Assembly (NCBI GenBank): GCA_019636495.1
Contig: JAHBXL010000001.1
Span: 248,001 to 312,000, forward strand
DNA length: 64,000 nt
Reading direction: 5' to 3'
Source: Phycisphaeraceae bacterium
GTDB taxonomy: Bacteria > Planctomycetota > Phycisphaerae > Phycisphaerales > UBA1924
Shown: positions 52,241-60,979 of the stretch, piece after piece
How positions within the stretch are numbered: the first letter of the stretch is position 1
Layout: every line of letters starts with the position of its first letter
Notes under the pieces: generated by a model
Databases searched by the model: none
Seen by the model: only the letters and a program-made list of their open reading frames with translations
What the model was told of the DNA's origin: nothing
Program-made: the position numbers and the translations under genes

Positions 52241-53008
52241 ATGAAGCCTACGTCCGAAGATCGAGCCGCGTGCCGGTTCGCAGCGGGATTCACGCTGATC
52301 GAACTGCTGGTCGTCATCGCCGTCATCGCGGTGCTGTTGGCGCTCGTGCTGCCCGCACTGGCCGGCGCGCGCGAGGCCGGGCGATCGGTCATCTGCCTCT
52401 CCAACCAGCGACAGATCTTTGTCGTGTGCCGTGCGTACGCCGATGATTACCGCGGCGTCGGCCCCGCGCTCGGCCAGCCTTGGGGAGACTCTCCCAACTG
52501 GGCCTTTGTCGTGCAGACCGCGGCGGGTCGGCAATGGTCCGGCACCGCCGATGTGTACACCAACGCGTCCGTGCTCGTGTGTCCGACGGTGGACAGGGTG
52601 TACCCCGAAGCCATGACGCGCACCTACGCGATGAACGCCACCGGACAGGCGGGCTGGACCGACCCCCAGGGCGTCGCGGATTCTCGAAGTTTCGACGAGT
52701 TGGCCGACCATCGTCGGGCCCACGTGGACTTCGACCGCGTGCAGTTCCCTTCGCGCACGATCGCCGTGCTCGACTCGGCGATCGATGCCCCGCCGAGCGA
52801 CCCGAACGTGCCGCCGCCGACGCGCACCGCCAGCGTCGCGGATTTCAGGCAATCCTCGCACGTGCAGTTGCGCATCGGAGCGTTTCACGGCGGCCGGAGC
52901 GGGGGCCGCGTGAATCTCGGCGTCTACGACGGTTCGGCGCGCACGGAAGTCCGACCCAGCCCCGAGGCGATGCCCGCGCACTGGCTCTGGAAGTTGCCCG
53001 CGCCCTAG
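52241..53008 (+). CDS. Prepilin-type N-terminal methylation protein
   Basis: This 255-residue pseudopilin-like protein has the type IV prepilin signal: a leader ending in Gly16, then FTLIELLVVIAVIAVLLALVLPAL with the conserved Glu at mature position 5. The C-terminal part is globular with two Cys (VICLSNQRQIF, VLVCPTVDRVY) and HGGRSGGRVNLGVYDGSA, like the 'H-x-G-x-x-N' ending common in large planctomycete prepilin-like families. It is likely processed by a prepilin peptidase and kept in the inner membrane or a surface pseudopilus. The ATG at 52241 gives the usual leader; one at 52214 would add nine residues. It lies divergent from the hydrolase operon. Confidence 0.85.
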   Translation: MKPTSEDRAACRFAAGFTLIELLVVIAVIAVLLALVLPALAGAREAGRSVICLSNQRQIFVVCRAYADDYRGVGPALGQPWGDSPNWAFVVQTAAGRQWSGTADVYTNASVLVCPTVDRVYPEAMTRTYAMNATGQAGWTDPQGVADSRSFDELADHRRAHVDFDRVQFPSRTIAVLDSAIDAPPSDPNVPPPTRTASVADFRQSSHVQLRIGAFHGGRSGGRVNLGVYDGSARTEVRPSPEAMPAHWLWKLPAP

Positions 53009-53013
53009 CCGCT

Positions 53014-53038
53014 GGGAAGGTGGGTGTGGGGTGGGGGG
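53014..53038 (+). other. Guanine-run motif between convergent genes
   Basis: GGG, GGG, GGGG and GGGGGG runs separated by 1-5 bases lie in the short space between the prepilin-like gene and the convergent EAL gene. The pattern fits a G-quadruplex motif and occupies the place where a terminator would be expected. Confidence 0.5.
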
Positions 53039-53048
53039 TGGTGGTCGG

Positions 53049-54848
53049 TCAGCCCGCGCGACGCAGCCCATCGCGCCGCCAGTCGGTGACCATGGTCGAT
53101 CCGGTCGCCCCGCCCTGGGCGCTTGTGCGGTGCGAGCGCGAGCCCGAAGCAGCCCGCAACTGCTGTTCGCGCCGATAGAGATCCCGCGGCTGCGCGATGC
53201 GCGTGAACACGCCCGGGAGCAGCAGCACGCGCAGCGACATCGGCGGGCACGGAACGCCGCCAAGGCCGCCGCTCGTCGGCAGCAGCGTGGCCTGTTGATC
53301 GAACGCGTCCATCAGCGCGGCCAGACGCGGCCCGAGTTTCCCCGCCGCTCCGGTCAGCAGAAAGCGGTCCTCGCCCAGGTGCGCCACGAACGCTCCGATC
53401 GGCGACACCACTGTCGAGTTGATCAGGTCCGACAGCGATCGAATGAGCCGGTCGCCCAGTTCGTACCCAAACGCCGCGTTGTAACTGGCGAACGCGCGCA
53501 GGTCGACAAAGGCCGCATCGCTGTGCGCAGCATCGCCGGCCGTGCCCGGCTCGCGCGCCATGCGGATCATCGCCGCCACCTGCTGGTCAGCGCGGGTGCG
53601 CGCTGGCAGACCGGTGACGGGCGCGCGCCACGACTGCCCGAGGCGCCCTTCGCGCGCGGCAGCCCGCAGCAGGTCGCGCACACGCACTATGCCGATGACC
53701 GATGCGCCGCTTGTCACGATCAGCGGGTCGGCGATCGTGTCCTCATCGAGCAGGCACGCCAGTTCCAGCGCTTCCTGCACGCTCGCGCTCGGCGGGAGTT
53801 GGTATGTCCCCTCTGTCACCGAGTCGCCGATCCGCACCCCCGCGGTCTCGCCGGCGCGATCCAGCAGCGACTGCCGCGAGACCCATCCGCCGATCCGACG
53901 GCCGTCGCGCACAACGGCACCCGCGAGCGTCTCGTCGGCCCGAAGCGCCGCCGCGGCGTGCGCGACCGTCAGATCCGCATCGAGCGTCAGCACGGGCCTG
54001 CACAGTTTGGCAAGCGTGGCCGAGTCGTTGGCCGGGGCCGCCTCCGCGTCCACCTCGGCCCACCGCCCCCGCACCGTGGAGACAAAGCGCGGGTCCGTCG
54101 TCTGCTCGCGCGATCCGGGGTGCCCGAGATAGAAACCCTGCGCATAGCGCACGCCCAGGTCGATGACCATCGCCAGTTCGCTCTTGTGCTCGACACCCTC
54201 GGCGATCACGCTCACGCCGCTGAGCCGCGCAAAGTGCACGAAGAACCGCACCAGGTTCTGCTTGTAGCGGTCCGTGTCGATCCCGCGCACGAACTCGCGG
54301 TCGAGTTTGATCCATGTCGGACGGATGATCATCATGCGGTTCAGGCCGCTTGCTCCCGCGCCCGCGTCGTCGATCGCCGCGTCAAAGCCCATGTCGCGCA
54401 GGCGTCGGACCTGCTCGGCCAGGCCCGGGAAATCCTGCTCGTCGGAGAGTTCGGTGATCTCGAGCACCACGCGCTGCGGCAACACGCCCGAGGCCCGGCC
54501 GATTGATTCGCGCAGTGCGCCCGGAAACCTCGCATCGGCGAACACCGACGGCGTGGTGTTCAGGAACAGCCGCGTGTCCGATGGCCACGATGCCGCGGCC
54601 TCGATCGATGCCGCGCGGGTCACCGCTTCAAGTTCCCACAGCAGGCCGTGCTTGGCCGCGGCTTCAAAGAGTTGCGCGGGGTTGGCGAAGCCCGTCGCGG
54701 CGTCGATACGCGTGAGCGCCTCGTACGCGACGATCATCCCGTCGTTGAGATCGAGTATGGGCTGGAACGCGACCGACACCCGGCGCGAGGAGATCACCCC
54801 GAGAAGTTGCTCGCGCGAGGGAGCGGGGTTGGTCGGCGTCTGGCCCAT
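53049..54848 (-). CDS. EAL/CBS/degenerate-GGDEF c-di-GMP protein
   Basis: This 599-residue cytosolic protein joins an EAL domain (residues ~15-250), a CBS-pair region (~275-400) and a GGDEF-like domain (~420-560). The EAL domain keeps the expected catalytic residues: FQPILDL with YEALTR (Glu43), LNTTPSVF, LEITELSDE, AIDDAGAG, IKLDREFV, AEGVE and YAQGFYLG, so it should hydrolyse c-di-GMP. The GGDEF site reads LGEDRF, which is not active, and may bind GTP or serve as a regulator. This order (EAL-CBS-GGDEF) resembles known proteins where CBS or GGDEF parts regulate the phosphodiesterase. It starts with an ATG at 54848 and stands alone. Confidence 0.9.
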   Translation of the reverse strand: MGQTPTNPAPSREQLLGVISSRRVSVAFQPILDLNDGMIVAYEALTRIDAATGFANPAQLFEAAAKHGLLWELEAVTRAASIEAAASWPSDTRLFLNTTPSVFADARFPGALRESIGRASGVLPQRVVLEITELSDEQDFPGLAEQVRRLRDMGFDAAIDDAGAGASGLNRMMIIRPTWIKLDREFVRGIDTDRYKQNLVRFFVHFARLSGVSVIAEGVEHKSELAMVIDLGVRYAQGFYLGHPGSREQTTDPRFVSTVRGRWAEVDAEAAPANDSATLAKLCRPVLTLDADLTVAHAAAALRADETLAGAVVRDGRRIGGWVSRQSLLDRAGETAGVRIGDSVTEGTYQLPPSASVQEALELACLLDEDTIADPLIVTSGASVIGIVRVRDLLRAAAREGRLGQSWRAPVTGLPARTRADQQVAAMIRMAREPGTAGDAAHSDAAFVDLRAFASYNAAFGYELGDRLIRSLSDLINSTVVSPIGAFVAHLGEDRFLLTGAAGKLGPRLAALMDAFDQQATLLPTSGGLGGVPCPPMSLRVLLLPGVFTRIAQPRDLYRREQQLRAASGSRSHRTSAQGGATGSTMVTDWRRDGLRRAG

Positions 54849-54977
54849 GGTGCTGGCAAGACGCGGCGAACAAGCGCGACGGCACAGCCGCCGCGTCCGT
54901 GGGACGCGTCACCGTGCTATCGGCCTTCCACACTCGCCCCTTTGACGCGATCGGACACGGACGCCGATAACCGCGAG

Positions 54978-55394
54978 TCAATCGAAGCGGAAGACCCCCT
55001 TGCGCAGGCCGTAGACATAGGCCACGACCGTCGTGAGCATGAAGAACAGGATGCGGCCGAGCCAGACAAGCCCATCCGGGCTCGACTGGTCGATGTTGGC
55101 AAACGTCGTTGCCCACGGGTAGAGGAAAATGATCTCGATGTCGAACACCAAGAAGACCATCGCGATCAGGTAGAACCGGACGTTGAACCGCTTTCGGGCC
55201 GTGCCCACCGGGTTCATGCCCGATTCATACGTCATGCTTTTCACCGCGCCGTCCCGACGCGGCCCGATCATGATCGACATCACGACGTTCATGATGCCGA
55301 AGAGAACCGCGCCGGTGACAAGGATCAGCACCGGCAGATATGAGCCGACGTCCGTGGCGGCAAGCATGTGCGGATGGTCCATCATGGGGCCCAT
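54978..55394 (-). CDS. nuoA: NADH-quinone oxidoreductase subunit A
   Basis: This 138-residue membrane subunit of complex I has three transmembrane helices (YLPVLILVTGAVLFGIMNVVM, FYLIAMVFLVFDIEIIFLYPW, ILFFMLTTVVAYVYGLRKG) and the family signature YESGMNPVGTARKRFNVRFYLIAMVFLVFDIE, with the usual Glu and Asp in that stretch. Normally nuoA starts the nuo operon. Here no nuoB or other complex I gene lies next to it, and nuoC is 33 kb away. The start at 55394 is one of three in-frame ATGs (also 55385 and 55382). It is divergent from groL. Confidence 0.95.
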   Translation of the reverse strand: MGPMMDHPHMLAATDVGSYLPVLILVTGAVLFGIMNVVMSIMIGPRRDGAVKSMTYESGMNPVGTARKRFNVRFYLIAMVFLVFDIEIIFLYPWATTFANIDQSSPDGLVWLGRILFFMLTTVVAYVYGLRKGVFRFD

Positions 55395-55518
55395 CGTAGC
55401 ACCGCATGCCCTGCCATTCCGGCAGGCCCGATCCGTCGCCGCCGTACACTGACAGGCCCATCCGTCACAGATCGGCCCGCGAGGCGCGGCCGCGCAACGA
55501 CTTCCGATCGGTCCGGAC

Positions 55519-55535
55519 GGTGCCGGTGTGGCACC
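55519..55535. repeat. Short hairpin upstream of groL
   Basis: A perfect 6-base stem GGTGCC and GGCACC with loop GGTGT, located about 90 bases before the groL start. It could be a structured leader element. The CIRCE element expected for HrcA control was looked for in 55395-55626 and not found. Confidence 0.35.
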
Positions 55536-55626
55536 CCAGTTGCCAGTAGTGACCCCACGATGCCGCCGCGCCCCGCGCCGGCGAAGTACCGATCAAGACC
55601 CGACAATCGATCCGGAGAAGCGATCC

Positions 55627-57396
55627 ATGGCCGTCAAGGAACTCACGTTCGACATCGAGGCTCGTCAGGCACTGCTCGCGGGCGTCGAGAAACTCGCCCG
55701 CGCAGTCAAGAGCACCCTCGGCCCCCGAGGCCGCAACGCCATCCTCGACAAGTCCTGGGGCGGCCCGTCGATCACCAAGGACGGTGTCTCGGTGGCTGAA
55801 GAGATCGAGTTGCGGAACAAGGCCCAGAACATGGGCGCTCGGCTGGTGAAGGAGGCCGCGAGCAAGACCAGCGATGAGGCGGGGGATGGGACGACGACGG
55901 CGACGGTCTTGGCCGAGGCGCTCTTCCGCGAGGGGCTGCGGCACATCGCCGCGGGCGTCGATGCCAATGCCCTGATTCGCGGCATGAAGAAGGGCGTCGA
56001 GGCCACCGTCGGCGAGATCAAGAAACTGAGCAAGCCGGTGGATCGATCCCCCAAGAGTGGGGATATCCAGAACATCGCCACCATCTCGGCAAACAACGAT
56101 CCGGCCGTCGGCAAGATCATCGCCGATGCGTTCACCAAGGTCGGCGCCGACGGCGTGATCACCATCGAGGAAGGCAAGACCCAGGAGACCACGGTTGACG
56201 TTGTCGAGGGCATGCAGTTCGACCGCGGGTACATCTCGCCGAACTTCGTGACCAACACTGAGGAGATGACCGTCGAGTTCGAGAAGGCGCTCGTTCTCAT
56301 TCACGAGGACAAGATCGAGAGCGTGTCGAAACTGGTGCCGCTGCTCGAGAAGGTGATGCAGGCCAAGAAGCCGCTGCTCATCATCGCCGAGGATGTTTCG
56401 GGCGAGGCGCTGTCGACCCTGGTGATCAACAAACTGCGCGGCACGCTGCAGGTGTGCGCGGTGAAGGCTCCGGGCTACGGCGACCGCCGCAAGGCGATGC
56501 TCGAGGACATCGCGGTGCTCACCGGCGCGCAGCCGATCATGAAGGACCTGGGGATCGAACTCGACAAGGTCGAACTGGCGCACCTGGGCATGGCCAAGAA
56601 ACTCGAGGTCGATGCCGACAACACCACCATCATCGAGGGCGCGGGTGCGGTGAAGGACATCAAGGCGCGGATCGAGCAGATCAAGCGCGAGATCGAGAAC
56701 ACCACCAGCGACTACGACCGCGAGAAACTGCAGGAGCGGCTGGCAAAACTCGCCGGCGGCGTGGCGCAGATCAACGTCGGCGCGGCATCGGAAGCCGAAC
56801 TCAAGGAGAAGAAGGCGCGGTTTGAGGATGCGCTGCACGCGACCCGCGCGGCGGTCGCCGAGGGCGTGGTTCCCGGCGGCGGCGTTTCGTTCGTCCGCGC
56901 CCGCGAGGCGATCTCCTCGATGAAGGAGTATCGCGCGGTCTACGGCAAGCCGGGCGACAAGGGCGACGACAAGACCGCCGACGATGTGGGCCAGGCCCGC
57001 TACGACTTTGCCGCGGGCCTCGATATCGTGTATCGCTCGCTCTCCCTGCCGCTGCAGACCATTGCCGACAACGCCGGCGAGAAGGGCACGGTCGTCGTGG
57101 CCAAGGTCGGCGAGGGCAAGGGCGCGTTCGGCTTCAACGCGCTCACACTCGAGTACGGCGACCTGCTCAAGGCGGGCGTGCTCACCCCGGCGAAGGTCGA
57201 TCGGTGTGCGATCCAGAACGCCGCGAGCGTGGCGACGGTGCTGCTCGCGGCGGACTGCATCATCACGGAGAAGCCCAAGGACAAGGACGACCACGACCAC
57301 TCGCATGGTCACGGCCATGGCGGCGGCGGCATGCCGGGCATGGGTGGCATGGGTGGGATGGGCGGCATGGGTGGCATGGGCGGGATGGGGTTCTGA
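55627..57396 (+). CDS. groL: Chaperonin GroEL
   Basis: This 589-residue 60-kDa chaperonin folds proteins in an ATP-driven double ring with GroES. Typical motifs: [19 protein letters not shown], the ATP site [31 protein letters not shown] and [16 protein letters not shown]. It is some 40 residues longer than E. coli GroEL (548) because of an insert near residues 430-450 ([15 protein letters not shown]) and a long tail: a His-rich stretch ([14 protein letters not shown]) before an extended MGG-repeat ending GMGF. GGAGA (55612-55616) precedes the ATG at 55627. It is separated from groS by hicBA and a small gene, an unusual order. Confidence 0.97.
   Translation: MAVKELTFDIEARQALLAGVEKLARAVKSTLGPRGRNAILDKSWGGPSITKDGVSVAEEIELRNKAQNMGARLVKEAASKTSDEAGDGTTTATVLAEALFREGLRHIAAGVDANALIRGMKKGVEATVGEIKKLSKPVDRSPKSGDIQNIATISANNDPAVGKIIADAFTKVGADGVITIEEGKTQETTVDVVEGMQFDRGYISPNFVTNTEEMTVEFEKALVLIHEDKIESVSKLVPLLEKVMQAKKPLLIIAEDVSGEALSTLVINKLRGTLQVCAVKAPGYGDRRKAMLEDIAVLTGAQPIMKDLGIELDKVELAHLGMAKKLEVDADNTTIIEGAGAVKDIKARIEQIKREIENTTSDYDREKLQERLAKLAGGVAQINVGAASEAELKEKKARFEDALHATRAAVAEGVVPGGGVSFVRAREAISSMKEYRAVYGKPGDKGDDKTADDVGQARYDFAAGLDIVYRSLSLPLQTIADNAGEKGTVVVAKVGEGKGAFGFNALTLEYGDLLKAGVLTPAKVDRCAIQNAASVATVLLAADCIITEKPKDKDDHDHSHGHGHGGGGMPGMGGMGGMGGMGGMGGMGF
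57330..57390 (+). repeat. Tandem GGCATGGGT-like repeat encoding MGG tail
   Basis: A 9-base unit (GGCATGGGT/GGGATGGGC and variants) is repeated about six times at the end of groL and encodes the flexible (GGM)n tail of GroEL. Repeats of this kind can change copy number by slippage. Confidence 0.7.
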
Positions 57397-57455
57397 GCCG
57401 CGCGAGGCTCTAAAATCCCCTCATCGTCGGCCGCGCAACCGCTGGAGTGTCCAAT

Positions 57456-57683
57456 ATGAAGTTCAGGGTGGTGATCGAACAGGACGAGGATGGAAAGTTC
57501 ATCGCCACGGCGCCATCGCTCCCGGGCTGCATGAGTCAGGGCGACTCGCGCGAAGAGGCCATGCGCAACATCGCCGATGCGATCCAGGGATACCTTGAGA
57601 GTCTTGACAAGAGTGGCGACCCGATTCCGATGCCGATCACCGAGGAGGTCATCGAGATTCCATTGAAGAGAAAGGCCGGATGA
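57456..57683 (+). CDS. hicB: HicB antitoxin
   Basis: This 75-residue antitoxin of the HicAB type II system has the partial RNase H-like fold. The signature is intact: MKFRVVIEQDEDGKFIATAPSLPGCMSQGDSREEAMRNIADAI. The short C-terminus (EEVIEIPLKRKAG) lacks the DNA-binding extension of longer HicB forms, so autoregulation may need another protein. GGAG precedes the ATG at 57456 by 8 bases. The stop is directly followed by the hicA GTG. It begins 59 bases after groL and could be read from the groL promoter. Confidence 0.88.
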   Translation: MKFRVVIEQDEDGKFIATAPSLPGCMSQGDSREEAMRNIADAIQGYLESLDKSGDPIPMPITEEVIEIPLKRKAG

Positions 57684-57908
57684 GTGGGCAGGCTGCCGGT
57701 GATATCGGGTGCAGATGCTGTGCGGGCTTTCCAGCGAGTTGGCTATCAAGTCAATCACCAGACCGGAAGCCACATCATTCTTCGTCGAGCAGCGCCGCCG
57801 CACCGACACCTGTCGGTGCCCAACCACAAGGAACTCGCGAAAGGTCTGCTGCGAGGATTGATTCGTGAAGCCGGACTGACCGTGGAAGAGTTCAATCGGC
57901 TCCTGTAA
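57684..57908 (+). CDS. hicA: HicA toxin
   Basis: This 74-residue dsRBD-fold mRNA interferase toxin keeps the catalytic His in TGSHIILRR. LPVISGADAVRAFQRVGYQV and SVPNHKELAKGLLRGLIREAGLTVEEF are family-typical. The GTG at 57684 directly abuts the hicB stop (TGAGTG), so the pair is translationally coupled with the antitoxin first, the reverse of the commonest hicAB order. The complete fold and His suggest an active toxin. Confidence 0.88.
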   Translation: MGRLPVISGADAVRAFQRVGYQVNHQTGSHIILRRAAPPHRHLSVPNHKELAKGLLRGLIREAGLTVEEFNRLL

Positions 57909-57930
57909 GAGGTGCCAAAGGAGTTTCGCA

Positions 57931-58128
57931 ATGGCCAAAGCCAGTGATCTGATGGGACGCAGCGGCGCGGGCGGCAAGGGCCACAGCAACCCGCTCATGC
58001 CCGCCAATCCCAAGTCCACCGGACCCGCCTCGCACAAGAACCCGAACAAGGCCGGCGGCAAGCCGAACTTCGGCCCGCAGCAATCGGGCGGCGGCAAGAT
58101 TCCGGTGGCGCGTCGGCCGAAGGTGTAA
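57931..58128 (+). CDS. Small basic protein upstream of groS
   Basis: This 65-residue protein is rich in Gly, Pro, Lys and Asn (GAGGKGHSNPLMPANPKSTG, HKNPNKAGGKPNFGP) and has no predicted fold or signal. It is very likely disordered and basic, and might bind nucleic acid. AAAGGAG lies upstream of the ATG at 57931. It sits between hicA (22 bases) and groS (73 bases) on the same strand, so it may share the chaperonin transcript. No function can be assigned. Confidence 0.6.
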   Translation: MAKASDLMGRSGAGGKGHSNPLMPANPKSTGPASHKNPNKAGGKPNFGPQQSGGGKIPVARRPKV

Positions 58129-58201
58129 CAAAGTCATCGCGGCGAACCAGAAGCAGGTTTGCGCCGCACTCTTTTCGATTGCATCATGGAGAGTTGATCC
58201 A

Positions 58202-58492
58202 ATGGCCATCAAGCCCCTTGAAGATCGCGTCCTTGTCAAGCCCGCCGAGCCCGAGACCAAGACGGCCTCCGGCATCTATCTCCCCGAGACCTCCAAGGAG
58301 AAGCCCGTCCGCGGCCAGGTCGTCGCGACCGGCCCCGGCAAGCGGCTGGAGAACGGCAAGCGCGCCGAGATGTCCGTCCGCAAGGGCGACACGGTGTTCT
58401 ACGGCAAGTACGCCGGCACCGAGGTCGAACTCAAGGGCGACAAACTGCTGATCCTGCGCGAGAACGAGTTGCTCGGCGTGGTCGAGGGCTGA
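58202..58492 (+). CDS. groS: Co-chaperonin GroES
   Basis: This 96-residue co-chaperonin caps the GroEL ring. The sequence is typical from end to end: IKPLEDRVLVKP, the mobile-loop region ETKTASGIYLPETSKEKPVRG, VVATGPGKRLENG, VRKGDTVFYGKYAGTEVEL, LLILRENELLGVVEG. GGAGAG precedes the ATG at 58202. In most bacteria groS comes directly before groL; here it follows groL after hicBA and a small gene, about 0.8 kb downstream. Confidence 0.97.
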   Translation: MAIKPLEDRVLVKPAEPETKTASGIYLPETSKEKPVRGQVVATGPGKRLENGKRAEMSVRKGDTVFYGKYAGTEVELKGDKLLILRENELLGVVEG

Positions 58493-58779
58493 TTCCGCTG
58501 CCGCCAATCGGGCGAAATCCGTCGCGCCGACCAATGTCGCAGCCGCGCGGTTTGAGTGCCTCCAAAGTGGTCAGAATCGGCCGAAAGTCCTAGGCTCAGG
58601 CCGGAGTGGCGGGCCGCGCTGCATGTGCCGCGCGACCCATGCAGGAGTGAGCATGCCGGACAACCAGAACAGTTCTCTTATCGGCTCGGTCAAGGCAACG
58701 AACTTTTGTTGAACGAGGCTGTTCGAGGTTACGACGACCGGCGAACCGGTTGGCGGATCCATTGTTACGAGTACAATAC
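58493..58779. other. Gap before the lower-GC region
   Basis: No supported gene is seen between groS and the convergent secreted-protein gene. Base composition drops through this stretch toward that of the next gene. Short open frames on both strands (for example minus-strand residues ending PRTFGRF) have no start signals or similarity that I recognise and could be remnants. Confidence 0.4.
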
Positions 58780-60762
58780 TCAATTTGACGTCGGGCTGTC
58801 CGTGTCTGAGAACGAAACAAGATCAAGATGCTGGCCGATGAACCTCATGAGGTCGCCCTGATCAATAGCACCATCGCCATCGACGTCAGCGAGCTCGCTG
58901 CCCGCGAACCATGCAGATAGAAACGCCGCGACATCCGAGAAGCCCCCGGACCCGGTAGCCAGCTGCTGCGACTCACCGCAGACCGCCGGGGGAGGAACCG
59001 GGTTATCCCATGGAACCAAGAATGCTTCAACATCAGACCGGCTGACCGTCGAGTTGTTCTCAATCACATCTCGTATTGTGCCGTTGGACAAGAATCGAAG
59101 TTCTTTAATGAAAACGGTACGGTATGGAACTCCGACCTCGCCAGTCTGGCGCTTGGCATGGAAGATGACAAAGTAGCGTTGGCCGGCCTCTGCTTGGTAG
59201 ACGGTCGGTCCCATGAATACTTCGCCGTGTCCGTATGACCTGCCGCCCGCAGTGGCCCGGTTGATCGAGCGGACCATCGGCAACTCAGGGGTGGTGGTGT
59301 CGTTGAAGCCAATGCCCATATTCGATACGGGTTTGGCAGCAAAACGATAAAAGATACCATACGCAGGGCCGTCTGTATTGTTGCGACTGAACAGCAGATA
59401 GGTCTTGCCTGACCGGAAGAACGCCGCGGGAGCTTCGGCCGCGCCGTACGCACCCGCAAATTCGTAGGGCAACTCCGTGATTGGATCGTTTGTCCCGTCG
59501 CACGGGACCGGCCGCAAGGGTCCACCATCTGGCCCACCGATGCCATTCCACATGCAGCCATAGGTACCATCTGAACAACCCAAGGAGGTGCAGATGGAGT
59601 CGGATGGAACTTCAATCCGATTTGAACTTGTGTTGTAGCGATAAGCCACCCCGATCGATAGGTTGCTCGCAGATGCATCCATATTTCGAGCATTCAGCAT
59701 TGGATGAGCCGCAATATGATTCCCATTCCATCCCGCGCGATCCGACACCCAAGTATAGAACATCCATCGCTTATTGCTTGCCGCTGGATCGAAGTAATGA
59801 AAAGTGTCCAGCGCCATTAAGTTTCTGCCTTGTACATTAATATTCGGCCCCCAGAATTCCGCTTCGCCATCCATCCATATTCTTATCTGGAAGCCAGGCT
59901 GGCCCGCAGGATTGCATGGGTCCATTTCCTCCTCCAAGTTCGCGGAGCAAGGAATCGGGAACCCTGCGGTTAGGCCGCCATCAGCGTGTGGGGTCTGTCC
60001 GATTCGGTAATTGTAGGTCCATGGTTGACCCCCTCCCGCAGCAAAGTTCGCAGTCCGTGCTTCAAAGGCGCTTATGCTCATTTTTGCATAGTAAACTGTT
60101 CTTACCAGTGGATACGTACATACTTTGGGATTGACTACCTTTCGCGACGTAAAAGAAAGATAGATGGCCGTACAATCGTTAGGATCCAGAAATAGATGTG
60201 GTGCCCACAGATCGCGGAAGAGCGCGCTATTGCCCTCATCGCCTGCGCCGATTGTCAGAGCATAAACATCCGAACTGCATCCGTCGCAGAATGGGCCGTG
60301 CAGCATCTGCTTCTGGTCGAGCGGCGAAGGCGTGTAGCTCGAAGGATTGAACTTGTCGGTGCCAGTTAGCTTCTTTCTCTGCGAGCCGCTCTCAGAAAAA
60401 GCCAGCATGTGTGGCTCCCAGGTGACGAGATCCGTCGATCGGTAAATGGCGAAATTCGCATCTCTTGCGGCAGGACTCGTGCCGGTAACATAATACCATC
60501 CGTTCAAGTACATAATTGTTGGGTCGGCCATCGGCACCGTATGACGCTGATTGGCGTCATCCATGACTGCGAAGTTGTGATGTGTGCCTAGCTTGTTGTA
60601 GACAAGCCGGTATTTTCCAGTGGTTGGGCTGGCGACATAGAGGTCGTCGACTCGTGCGCCGTCCGGGCAGCCCAGGCACTGGGCGAGTGCGGTTGGCAGC
60701 ACGGAGAGACTTGAAAGCAGTGCGACCACCAAGGCAAAACCCACTCCATGGCTCTTATACAT
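58780..60762 (-). CDS. Secreted GH43-like protein with dockerin-like end
   Basis: This 660-residue exported protein has a signal peptide (VGFALVVALLSSLSVLPTALA). Its body resembles the five-bladed propeller of family 43 glycoside hydrolases: VPMADPTIMYLNGWYYVTGT, YRSTDLVTWEPHML, LWAPHLFLDP, then later LFSRNNTDGPAYGIFYR and YGHGEVFMGP, where Asp and Glu could be catalytic. The C-terminus (DVAAFLSAWFAG, then DVDGDGAIDQGDLMRFI) is a dockerin-like calcium loop found at the end of many secreted planctomycete proteins. AAGGAG is 8 bases before the ATG at 60762. The gene is clearly lower in GC than its neighbours, which suggests transfer. The carbohydrate target is unknown. Confidence 0.6.
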   Translation of the reverse strand: MYKSHGVGFALVVALLSSLSVLPTALAQCLGCPDGARVDDLYVASPTTGKYRLVYNKLGTHHNFAVMDDANQRHTVPMADPTIMYLNGWYYVTGTSPAARDANFAIYRSTDLVTWEPHMLAFSESGSQRKKLTGTDKFNPSSYTPSPLDQKQMLHGPFCDGCSSDVYALTIGAGDEGNSALFRDLWAPHLFLDPNDCTAIYLSFTSRKVVNPKVCTYPLVRTVYYAKMSISAFEARTANFAAGGGQPWTYNYRIGQTPHADGGLTAGFPIPCSANLEEEMDPCNPAGQPGFQIRIWMDGEAEFWGPNINVQGRNLMALDTFHYFDPAASNKRWMFYTWVSDRAGWNGNHIAAHPMLNARNMDASASNLSIGVAYRYNTSSNRIEVPSDSICTSLGCSDGTYGCMWNGIGGPDGGPLRPVPCDGTNDPITELPYEFAGAYGAAEAPAAFFRSGKTYLLFSRNNTDGPAYGIFYRFAAKPVSNMGIGFNDTTTPELPMVRSINRATAGGRSYGHGEVFMGPTVYQAEAGQRYFVIFHAKRQTGEVGVPYRTVFIKELRFLSNGTIRDVIENNSTVSRSDVEAFLVPWDNPVPPPAVCGESQQLATGSGGFSDVAAFLSAWFAGSELADVDGDGAIDQGDLMRFIGQHLDLVSFSDTDSPTSN

Positions 60763-60979
60763 CTCATGCTCCTTCGATAGCCAGCCCTCTGAAGTTGCGC
60801 AGGGTTGACCGTCGCGAATGGTGCGGTATACAGGCTGGGATCAAGTCTGTCAAGCCGGGTGGGTAGGCGGGGGGCTCTCTGTGGTGGCGGCAAGCGAGCG
60901 GCAACCGTCTTTGGGCTTGTCCTCGCCTACAGTACTGGTCTGTTGGAGGCAGAACCAGGGAAGTAAATCGGGGCGCTGA

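Noticed and set aside
55395..55626. CIRCE element upstream of groL
   Set aside because: No TTAGCACTC-N9-GAGTGCTAA-like repeat is present; only a short unrelated hairpin was seen.
55465..57318. Minus-strand open frame of about 615 codons
   Set aside because: Antisense to groL, with Asp/Arg/Leu-rich shadow sequence and no start signal.
58556..58861. Plus-strand 101-codon frame after groS
   Set aside because: No ribosome site or similarity, and it overlaps the 3' end of the well-supported convergent gene.
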